Shown here piece after piece: positions 14,321 to 24,123 of a stretch of 64,000 bases of DNA. Every line of letters begins with the position of its first letter. Position 1 is the first letter of the stretch. The notes under the pieces were generated by a model that saw only the letters and a list, made by a program, of their open reading frames with translations, was not told the DNA's origin and made no database searches. The translations under genes and the position numbers were made by a program. The stretch is taken from the NCBI GenBank assembly GCA_000181795.3, contig CM012955.1, forward strand, positions 2,559,494 through 2,623,493, written 5' to 3'. Source of the stretch: Trichinella spiralis (Eukaryota > Nematoda > Enoplea > Trichinellida > Trichinellidae).

Positions 14321-14792
14321 CTTCACCCTGAATGTTACCTTGTTTTAGACCACAGATTACAAATATTTTTGTATTATTATACTCTTGTATGATTCAATAG
14401 AAGCGAGAATATTAAGCTATATATTAACGATGTATTAATGTTGACTGTCACTTCTCATCGAGCTGCGGCAACGATGAAAGTTTTCACATTCGCTACTGAA
14501 CATTTAGAATAAATTACACTGACAAATACTCTCATCATACGTTGGAAGATGAACAGAAACCTTACAATATGATAAGATGAACAATATTTTTCATTTCCAT
14601 GCATTGAATTAATTTTGAAAGTTATGAATGTTTATTTTTGTACGTGAAATTATACTTCATAATGTGTTGATTGTGAAATAATGTAAACTGAGAAAATTGG
14701 AATCAATCAACAGGCAAATACTGTAAATTTTAAAGAGCATCGGTACACTAAAAGTCAAACTTTAAACATGTACATTAAAATACTCATTTGGA

Positions 14793-14802
14793 TATATAAA
14801 GG
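14793..14802 (+). promoter_or_regulatory. TATA box of KH gene A2
   Basis: TATATAAAGG, 80 bp before the ATG at 14873. Identical to the A1 promoter. Confidence 0.7.
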
Positions 14803-14872
14803 CTACTCAACAAAAACGTTTATCAGTCAGAGAGTTCCCTTCAAACAGTGCACTACGAAAACTGTACTAACA

Positions 14873-15570
14873 ATGTGTTCTCGCGAGCAGTTTGAAGAAA
14901 AGCTCAAGCAAATCCAATTCGCCATCAATGTGTTGAAAAGCATCGATGACAGCAGATTGCGGTCGGAGAGAATGGAACAGTTGATCAACGAATTGTTCAA
15001 GCTTGAGTTTTTCAAAAAGATTCCACAACCACCACCCCGTATTGGAATTTTTATAACAAAGTATGCTGATATCACGATTACGGTGACTGATTACAGCTTC
15101 AACGTCGCCAGCAGAATAATAGGTCCTTGTGGGAGTACTATTAAGGCCATCTCAAGATTTAGTAGATGCCAACTGAAATTAGTGAATCCGAACGAAAACC
15201 CGTTGCGTATCAAACTAATTGCAAAGGGATACGAAAACATTGCTAATTGGAGAATCCACAAAGCCATCGAAGGAATACAGTATGTGTTGACAAATGATCA
15301 GTACGAAGTGTCTTTAAATCAGTTGGCTGAATTGGCTGTAAGACGGGGTATTCATGAGAAATCACTAGCATCGTATCGTTATCAAGTGAAAACTTTCCTC
15401 AGTCATAGTGGAGTTGTGAATGTAGAAAACGAGGAAGACCAGAAAGAAGAAAAAAGTATTCAGTTCGATTCCACCAACAAAACCAACAACAAATTGAAGT
15501 AATTGTTAATGCGTTACAATAGTAATTTTGAATATTAATTTTTTTTCTTATTTTTAGCAAATCAGAATGA
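14873..15570 (+). CDS. Single-KH-domain protein A2, identical to A1
   Basis: Exons 14873-15498 and 15558-15570 encode the same 212 residues as A1, including the KH loop RIIGPCGST at 81-89. The coding sequence and both flanks are essentially unchanged at an offset of 5354 bp. This is either a very young duplicate or the same locus assembled twice. The nearby N gap and the homopolymer differences favour caution. If real, it doubles the dose of an otherwise single gene. The terminal phase-2 intron (59 bp) and the two alternative C-termini are as in A1. Confidence 0.7.
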
Positions 15571-15935
15571 AGTCGACGTTAGAATGCTCGACAAAACCAA
15601 TATCAACTGATCCGTTATTTGAATAACGACCCATCATCATTTGCTTAATTTTAATCTAATTATATATCAATTTCATTGATTTCTTTTATCCATATTATAC
15701 CATGCAGTTGTTTCATTATCATTCACTCCATAGTTCACTGCTGAATATCACTGTTCAATTCAATTTCACTTGATGAAAATTTAGGTAGCAATTTTTCGTA
15801 GTGATCACTGTTTGTCAAATTGATTTGTTCGAATAAACGTTTCATCAAAATGATAATTTGTTCTTCATTTAATTGAAAATTGGTTGACTGAATTTGAATA
15901 CTGATCAGTTTGATATCAGAATAAATATATGAAAA

Positions 15936-16060
15936 NNNNNNNNNNNNNNNNNNNNNNNNNNNNNNNNNNNNNNNNNNNNNNNNNNNNNNNNNNNNNNNNN
16001 NNNNNNNNNNNNNNNNNNNNNNNNNNNNNNNNNNNNNNNNNNNNNNNNNNNNNNNNNNNN
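15936..16060. other. Assembly gap (125 N)
   Basis: A run of 125 undetermined bases. Open frames spanning it are artefacts. Confidence 0.99.
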
Positions 16061-16094
16061 CGGTGATCCCATCGCGAATTATTCTCGTGACCGA

Positions 16095-16424
16095 AAAGCC
16101 ATGCACGAAATATTGAGTTTGTGATCCACGGATGAGTTTGTTGGATCAATAGGAATCTTATTTTTATCATTATTTTGTTTCTTTATGTTTTATTGGATTA
16201 TTTTGTTTTGTGTATTGACTTTGTGGATTAACCACTTCTTCTTTACAAGATGCTATAAATTTAAATACAACAGTATACTTAAAACACAAACTCATGAACT
16301 ATAATTGCGCATGCAAAAGTTCTCCCCTTCCTATGCTGAATTTCGAGTGATATTGGTGTTATTGTGGTGAAATCGTTAATTTTGCTCCTTCTGCCCTTCT
16401 GCCATAAATATCCTACCGTTGCTG
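16095..16424 (-). repeat. Inverted repeat, right arm
   Basis: Reverse complement of 13989-14320. Part of this arm (about 16255-16424) also resembles 10790-10965 of duplication copy 1 in direct orientation, so the repeat belongs to a family with at least three members here. Confidence 0.7.
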
Positions 16425-17770
16425 TCAAAACAGACGGCTGAATAGAAATCATAATATTTATTAAACAAAACATAATACTTATACTAACCTTGAAAAAAAT
16501 TATAGATAGAAAAGTTTATTCTACATGTTTAAATTCAGTTGTAGAATATATTCAATAGCTTGCAAAGATCTGTTCATCGTTTCACTTTGGAGAAGCAGTG
16601 AAAACGCGACAGACAACATCAACGGATACAATGACGCGTCTCCACTTTTGAACTACAGAATGAAGAAAAGAATAATCAAGAAGAACAGAATAAAATATCA
16701 CTGTAATACAGATTACCAAAAAAAAATATAATAAGTTTAATTCAAAAATATTACGAGCTATAAGAATTTATGTTCATTAAAAATGATATCAAAGGACAAT
16801 ATCAATGGTACAGCAAATAATTATTTTCAACTAATGGGTTACGCGGAAAGTTGGCATAGGTGCCGAATGGCAAAAGGTGATTTGTAATTCATGATCGGTT
16901 TTGCATTTTCCTTTCTTATTTCAAACCTCATTGACAACATTCATCATTAAGATTCAAAAAGATGAATTCTGTTTTGATCCACACTGAAACCATAAACATA
17001 ACATGATCACGAAATTGTTGAATACTGCAAGAATGGGAACCAATTTCAAGATAAAGTTTCATGAAAATAAATTGAATTATAAATAAAATACTTAACGATG
17101 AAAAAAATACCACTTTCATACTTGTATTGATTACAATATTTTGAAATTAAACATGGACAAAAGTTTTCCATCTATTTCCTGCTGATGTATATCGTTCACG
17201 GCAATTTGCATAATCATAACAAAATATGTGCGATTACATATCTCATATTGATATTTTGACTGAAATTTCAACTATTCAAGGAAGAACTGATCAGTGGAAA
17301 AAAGTGCGAGACATTCATAATTTACTATCAACAATTGTAAGTAAGCGTCTCGAACTGTGACCAATATTCTGTTATCATTATTCCATACGATTTAACAGTG
17401 GTGAAATTATTAAACTCATATAACATTCAATTTTCAGTGTGGACTGCCAGTTTTCATCGAGTTGTAAGAATGATGAACAAAAACAGAAAAATGCAGTGGC
17501 CGACGTTTTCATCGTAAGTTGATCAGAAACGTTGCACTAGTATAAGACGAGCAGTATTTTCTATTTTATTGAATTAATTTGAAAAGTTAAAAAAATTGTT
17601 CACTTTTCTACGTGTAATTATACTTAATTATGCAAACTGAAAAATTTTAATCACAAAAATTATCTTAATAATAATTAAGTAGATACGGTAAATTTAAAGT
17701 TTTTTGTTATGCTCAGGTTGTAAATTGCACTCGTGAAATGAGCTACCGTAAATTAAATCACTGATATGTG

Positions 17771-17780
17771 TATTTAAAGG
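17771..17780 (+). promoter_or_regulatory. TATA box of KH gene B2
   Basis: TATTTAAAGG, 81 bp before the ATG at 17852. The sequence upstream (GTAAATTAAATCAC) is also shared with the B1 promoter. Confidence 0.7.
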
Positions 17781-17851
17781 TTGCTCAAGGAAAACGTTCG
17801 TTAGTTTATGAGTTGTTTTCGTGCCGTGCGGTTGTTTTTAAAGTTGTAAAA

Positions 17852-18546
17852 ATGTTTTCGCGCGAACGTTTCCAACAGTTGCTCAGGCGTAGCGAAGAGC
17901 TAATCGACGTGCTGAGTGGATATCGAAATCCTGCACTGCGGTCGGTAGCTATGGAACGCCTGATTAGTGAAGAATTTTTACCTGAGCTTTTCAAAAGGAT
18001 CCCGCAGCCACCAATCCCTTGGGGATACTTTATTAGAAGGCAGGCGAGGATGACGATTATGACCAACGTGTATCCATTCAACGTGGCTAGTCGAATTATC
18101 GGACCAGCCGGCAGCACGATTCGGGCGATGTCACGTTACAGTGGATGCAGACTTGTATTATCGAGCGTGGCACAGAGTGTGTTGAACATTGACATCATCT
18201 CCGAAGATTTTCAGGGTGTGGTTGATTGGAGAATTGGAAAAGCCATCGAAGCGATTCAGTACGTTGTGAAGGATGAAAACTGCGAAGTTTCTTTGAATCA
18301 ACTTGCTGAACAGGCTGTTAGACGGGGTTGTCGCACATTTCCCCGTATGATGCCTCAACCTAATCGGAGAAATTTCGCTGGTGCCAATGAATGCAGGATT
18401 GTGGTAGAAAACGAGAATACCGATGAAGAAACAGAATATACAGCTAAATCGTTCGATTCTTCCGACGGAGAGTAAGTAATTGTTAATGCGTTACAATATT
18501 AATTTTGATTATTAATTTTTTTCTTATTTTTAGCGAACCAGAATGA
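17852..18546 (+). CDS. Single-KH-domain protein B2 (STAR-like)
   Basis: Fourth array member. Exons 17852-18471 and 18534-18546 give 210 residues, or 207 if the 62-base intron with its strong GTAAGT donor is retained. The KH loop RIIGPAGST is at 81-89, the turn before it is PQPPIPWG, and the tail is acidic (ENTDEETEY). Protein similarity is higher to A1/A2 than to B1, although its promoter resembles B1. That mixture suggests exchange between units or an A-type gene behind a B-type promoter. The ATG at 17852 was chosen by alignment (MFSRERFQQLL against MCSREQFEEKL) and its position after the conserved leader; the frame extends upstream to 17768. A probable polyadenylation signal AATAAA is at 18788-18793. 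Confidence 0.75.
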
Positions 18547-20440
18547 AGTCGACAAACCCATTATCTACTGATCCGTTATTTGAATAACGACCCATCACCA
18601 TTTGCTTAATTTTCATCTAATTATATATAAATTTCACTGATTTCTTTTATCCGAATTGTATCATGTAGTAGTTTTCATTATCATTCACTTCATCGTTCAC
18701 TGATGAATATCATTGATTCAATTCAATTTCACATGATGAAAATTTACGTAGTATTAGCGATCACTGATTATCAATTTGATTTGTTCGAATAAAAGTTAAT
18801 TATAATTATGAGTTGTGTTTTTTTTTGTTTAGAATTTGAAAAAATGCACATACAGTTTCGAATTGTCAAGTTCAAATTATGCTTTCCGTAATTTTGTGAT
18901 TTCGACGCCCACGCGCCCGCGTATCAATTTGTCAACGACCAACAGGCGAAAAGTCACAGACAAATAACGCGGCTGTGGCGTGTTTGTAATTGTTGAAAAT
19001 TGAAAATCCAGAAAAATTCTGACAATTGTGAAAATTTTCTATTGTTGAATAATTTGGTTGTTAATTTTAAAATTTTTTAAAAATTATTTTGATTGTGTAA
19101 AAGTTGCTTTCGAATACAGAAAATAGTTTGTCAACAAAAAGTTGAAAAGTTAAAATAGAATTTATGCTGACGTAACACAGTTGAAATGAACAATAACATT
19201 ACAGTAGGATTTTGAATTTGCCAGTGGTGGGTTAAATTTTCACTTCGTCCGGTTCGACAAATTTCAAACAATATTTCCACTTTGATCTTTTCCCCTTATT
19301 CTGATGTCGAAGAAAAATTATCATAATTTTGAGGTGAATTTGACGCGTAGAAAACCGGTTTGTGAAACGTCGGCCGCGAAGTTGCGATTCGTAATCGGCC
19401 GAAAACGATAAAATTCGATCAATTTTTTGACGGCCATTTTGACCTGCTTGTGCTGACGTCATCACAACTATTCGATCACCGTTCGAATAAAATGCCGATA
19501 AAATAAACTCGACGAAACTAATAAAAAAAATGCAACTTATTTTACTCTTCTCTATTCAAGTGATTGAAAATTCAAATTCATCAAAAATTAATATGAAAAA
19601 AACATATACATTCATAACACAAATGTTAAACTATTCTTCCTCTTATTCGCATCATCTATTCATATCTAAATAGAAACAAATAAAAACATCTGCATGTTAA
19701 TATTTTTTTTCTTTCAACTTTCACTTCAACGCTACCGTATCAATCGTGTATATTCTTGATAATCAACAGTATATTTTTTATTTTTTGATCGTATAACAGT
19801 TGAGTTTTTTTTTAATTTTGAATTCACATACTTTTCTACTCTTTTATTCATGTCAATGTAGCTCAGGCTGGGAACGGAAAAAGATGTCCACGTTGGGCAA
19901 GACGATGAACTTGGCTATGGACAACAACCGGCCGATGCTAGAATTAAAAATTTTCATATTTGTCGCATAATGAAAAAAAAGCAAAGATAACAAAATTATA
20001 AGTTGAAATGTGAAAAGGAGAAAAAAAATATTTCCAATTATGAGCTGCATTGGAGAATGTGTTTGAAACAAGAAAAACGAAAAACTTAAATTAACCACGC
20101 AAACAGTATGATCGAACGTTTCTGTTGCTTCTTCATTGACCGATGAAATAATTGTGATTGTAAAGATTTTATTTTCAAAATTAATATCACCATTTCATTT
20201 TATTATTTTTTCAAAGAATATATCATCAAAATTTACCATCAACTGGAAATTGATCGTGAAATTCTACAGTATAACTGATTTGTCTGACTCATTTTTTCTT
20301 CCTCAAAACTTTTGTTCTATTTTATCTGTTGTTCATTTTGATATTCACTTCATTTGTATAAAAATGGGAATAAATATTTCGTGAAGCTGCTTGTTTTTTT
20401 TTCTTTATTTTTTTTCCTATAAATATTATTCATTTTAGAG
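18547..20440. other. Spacer between KH array and ARPC1
   Basis: Includes the B2 3' flank, a GC-richer island at 18900-19480 with a TGACGTCA element at about 19454-19461, and a second small GC-rich patch at 19858-19940. Minus-strand open frames of 77 codons (19232-19462) and 38 codons (ending near 19321) overlap in the first island. The composition is coding-like but no homologue was recognised. The acceptor before the ARPC1 ATG (ends 20438) implies a non-coding first exon somewhere in this stretch. Confidence 0.45.
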
Positions 20441-23024
20441 ATGGACTGTTCAGGTTTGGAGAAAATTCACTTGGACATTGGCTTGATCAGTTGCTACGCA
20501 TTTAACAAAGATCGAACAAGTAAACTTCTATCGAAACATGCATTATTATTTGTGTTTTTATTTTGTTTAATATGACTTTTTTGTTATGTTTTCTATTTTA
20601 TGATGAATAAATTAATGAATTGAAGTTTTTTCCATTTGAAGAAGTTGCTGTTTCATCGAACACTAACGAAGTGTTCATCTATGCACTGAAGTGTGGAGAT
20701 TGGGTTAGGACTGACGTTTTCAAAGATCACAATTTACGCGTCACTGGGATCGATTGGGCTCCAGAGACAAATCGTATCGTCACCTGCGCTCAGGTATAGG
20801 TTTTTTTTCTTTCAAATTACCATTTCCCATGTTGGCAAATCGACTAATTTTAAAATGATCTTAATTAATTTTTTTTTGTTTTTCTCTAGGACAAAACTGC
20901 TTATGTGTATAATTACAATGGGGAAAAATGGATTTTCAGTTGTGTTGTAGCGCGGCTTTATCGGGCAGCTACTTGTGTGAAATGGTCTCCATCGGGTATG
21001 TTAATTTTTGTATTGCTGTTTCAATAGAATATTTGTGTTGATGTTTCAGAAACGAAATTTGCAATTGGAAGTTGCTCGAAAGTGGTTGCCGTATGTTCTT
21101 ATGTTAAAGAAACGGACTGGTGGGTCGCCAAACCGATACGAAAGCAAATTTATTCGATGATATCATCGGTTGACTGGCATCCGAACAATGTTCTCCTAGC
21201 CGTTGGTGGAATGGATTTTCGAGTATATAAATGCGAGCAATGTTATTTATTTCTACTATATCCTTTCTTGATTTAGACTAGAGTTTATTCCGCTTATATG
21301 AAAGAATTGGACGGTGACAAGCCTATTGGTAGCTGCTGGTCGGTTAAAAACGAACCATTTGGCACTCTTCTGGCCGAATATACTGGTCACAACAGTAATT
21401 TATATTATTTGAAAATGCATTATATTTTTTTTAAATTGTTTTCATATTGCTAATTTCAAGTGTCTTGGATTAATGCTGTTAAATTTTCACCCAGCGGAGA
21501 CCGACTATGTTGGGTCAGTCACAATTCCACCATCTATATGGTCGATTCTCGTGGCAAGAGGTTTGTTTCTTCAGTTGATTAATTAATTAATAGCTTTTTT
21601 CTTTTAACTTTTTTCTTTCAAAATTGAATTTATCATTTTTCTTTGCAATCTTTGAGAAATCTTATTGGCATGAATTCATCGCTTGGTACATTCATTATTA
21701 TTATTATGTTGTTCAGTTTTGCCAATTTTTCAGTTCTGAAGAATCGACGAAAAAGTCACCCAAAGTAGGAAGGTAAACATATTTTATTTAAATAATTTTC
21801 ATTTTCTGTTTCTTTTTTTATATTTATGATTTTTTCATACAGAATGGTTTCTTTGAAGACTCCGTTTTTACCCTTTTCATCTGTAATTTGGCTTAACAAC
21901 GATGAAATAGTTGCCGGAGTGAGTTTGCAGTATAATATCCAAATGAACAGTTGAGCAATATTTTGTTTTTAATTTTTTGCAATTTTCAGGGCTTCAATTG
22001 TTTCCCAGTGCTTTATCGTGTGAACAAAGACGCAAACTTGGAATTCGTTTGTAATCTGGATTTACCATCGACGAAGAAATCTGCCCCGATGAGGTGAAAA
22101 TATTTGATGCTTTTTTTGTTGAATTTTTTCTTAATCAATGTTTTATTTTTCAGTCCAATGGTGATGTTCAAAAATTTGGAAAGTCGAGCAGATTCGTCCA
22201 ATGACAATGATATTCATCTGAAAACTCTCCATCAAAGTGCTATCACGTATTGTTATTATTAGCAGCTTGTCGCATTGAATTCATCATTAATTTTTATTTA
22301 TTAATTTTTAGTCAAATTCGTCCACACACTACTGATCGTACTGGCAATGTATCTGTATTTAGTTCTGCTGCTTACGATGGATTGTTGATACTTTGGGACG
22401 CAAATGTGAGCAAACTATGTCGTTTAATTAAATGCTTTTTATTTTATTTTACTTTTTCTAATAAAATTTCCTATTAGAAAATTTTTCACGCAGTGCAGAT
22501 TTAACTATTAAATCTGTTCGACTATAAATGGTAAAGTTTTGAGAGTGTATTTTAGAAGGAATTTCATTGTGAATTATGAGCTAATTAAAAAATCTTTTGT
22601 CTTGCTTTTTTAATTAATAATTTTGTTTTTATTTCATTGTAGGAAACTGTACACTTCTGTCAGGTAAAATAGCACGAGATTTGAATATTAGAGATGTTAA
22701 AACATTTTCTAGTGTTTGCTAGTTGCTTGACATACCAATATATAGATGCAGACAGACACAAATACTCGTTTATATATACATATGTATAGAATTTTTTTTA
22801 TTGTAGGCATGAAAATTTGAAACTAATATTTTATTGTCTTGTAATTATGGACTTGAGAGTTTCTAGTGTCAGCTTGACGATTTGTTTTTACTAATAATAA
22901 TGGACTGCGATGTGTATTTTGTAACCTAGTGTTTAGTTATTAACATTTTCCAATCTGGATTATATAATAATATTTATGGTTTTTGTTTCAGAAGCTGAAA
23001 GCCAATTCATCGGTAGGCCTTTGA
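20441..23024 (+). CDS. arpc1: Arp2/3 complex subunit 1 (ARPC1), WD40 protein
   Basis: WD40 propeller subunit of the Arp2/3 actin-nucleating complex. Exons: 20441-20519, 20642-20793, 20890-20995, 21050-21222, 21277-21394, 21461-21560, 21734-21772, 21843-21918, 21990-22093, 22154-22246, 22312-22405, and tentatively 22643-22663 and 22992-23024. All phases agree, giving about 395 residues (family about 370). Diagnostic segments are NRIVTCAQDKTAYVYNY, VKWSPSETKFAIGS, SVDWHPNNVLLAVGG, VYSAYMKELDGD, INAVKFSPSGDRLCWVSH and the final blade DGLLILWD. The 39-base exon 7 adds a lysine/serine-rich insert (EESTKKSPK) between blades. The C-terminus after LLILWDAN is uncertain: the 21-base exon reads ETVHFCQ and either stops in the following intron or joins the last exon. 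The family role is branched actin assembly at the cell cortex. Confidence 0.93.
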
Positions 23025-24123
23025 ATCGCTACAACTGAACAAAATGAAAGATGATGCATGTTTGTTGATTGGTAAAGCAGAACAAACACTGGATCAACCG
23101 TTTTGCGTTTATTATTTTTTTATTTACGTTTCAACTTATCATTGGCGTTAATATTAGCTTATATTATTTCACTTTTGCTATTCAGGATCATATTTCGTAG
23201 TGTAGTTGAAATTTTACATTGCACATTGTTGTTCTATGAGCTCAACAGCAACTGATTTCTATAATCGATAATCATTGCCAATTTCTATCAGAACACAGAC
23301 GTTTGGTTATTTGGCAGTTGTTTCATTCAAGAGAACCAATGTGAAGCGTGCGAAAATATTTATACTCCATTGTTCAGTTTTTATAAGGGAAGAATTATTA
23401 CTCTTCCATTATAGATATGAAGAAGTAATAAATGTTTATTGAAAAAAAATGTTCTTTTAATTTCGAATAATTGAAGTTTTTTCTTTTAAATTTTAGTAAA
23501 ACTGTGAAACAGGTGAAAGTCTTCAGGGATCTTTCCATAACTGAAAATAGAAGATTAATAACAGACGAAGGAAATTTGTTCCTTTTTTTTCTTTCAAATT
23601 TCAAATAGTACATTTTATACGTGAAAATTGATTTCATTCAAGTAAAAATTGATTTTAATAGGGCAATATACAGTTTTAAATGGAAATAAAGTACAATTTA
23701 TTATTTTGAAATACAGTTTGTGGATGTTTATCTTATATTATGCTAGTAAATTAAAAATTTATTATCCATTTGTTTATATTACTTATTATTTATTAGTATT
23801 AGAATGTCGAATTGTCGATGAATTTTGTACTTGATTGTTGAATTTTGTAGCCACGTAAAAATTTACTTGAACACTTTTGTAATCTAATAATGTAAATTGC
23901 CTATAATTTAATTTTTTATCTTAAATACATTAATGTTTAATAAATAAATTCATTTATTTACACATGAATATCTGTAGCAATCTTCGTAATGTTTATCCTT
24001 CGATCAGATTTTTGTAGTGTTTATACTGTATTGCCCATATATTATTGTCTATATTGCTTCTATTGCGTTCTTAACCGTGGGAATTGCTAGCGCGTTGTGT
24101 GAGTCGAACGAATTTTGGAAAAT
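23025..24123. other. Spacer between ARPC1 and aminopeptidase
   Basis: AT-rich sequence with short frames on both strands (for example 23398-23637 -) that lack protein character. Several AATAAA hexamers are present and may serve ARPC1 transcript ends. No conserved gene was seen. Confidence 0.5.

Larger units (their letters stand above)
13151..14792. other. Spacer between KH genes B1 and A2
   Basis: Bases 13205-13725 match the relic at 7935-8470. The 119-codon open frame at 13432-13791 lies in this flank and is broken in the homologous copy, so it is not called. Bases 13989-14320 are one arm of an inverted repeat whose other arm is at 16095-16424. From 14435 the recent duplication begins. Confidence 0.5.
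14435..17463 (+). repeat. Segmental duplication, copy 2
   Basis: Second copy of 9081-12000, interrupted by the gap at 15936-16060. Just before the gap (about 15840-15935) it differs from copy 1 mainly by one-base losses in homopolymers, the pattern expected of a low-quality contig end. After the gap, 16061-16230 is not found in copy 1, and 16230-16448 is only loosely similar. High identity resumes at about 16449. Confidence 0.9.
15571..17770. other. Spacer between KH genes A2 and B2
   Basis: Contains the 3' flank of A2, the N run, the right arm of the inverted repeat and the second copy of the A-B spacer. Open frames at 16525-16731 and 16928-17119 duplicate those of the first spacer. No conserved protein or RNA gene was found. 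Confidence 0.5.

Noticed and set aside
15735-16170. Minus-strand frames crossing the N run
   Set aside because: They exist only because undetermined bases hide stops.
24115-24123. Earlier start for the aminopeptidase
   Set aside because: The codon at 24115 is TTG; the first ATG is 24124 and fits family N-termini.
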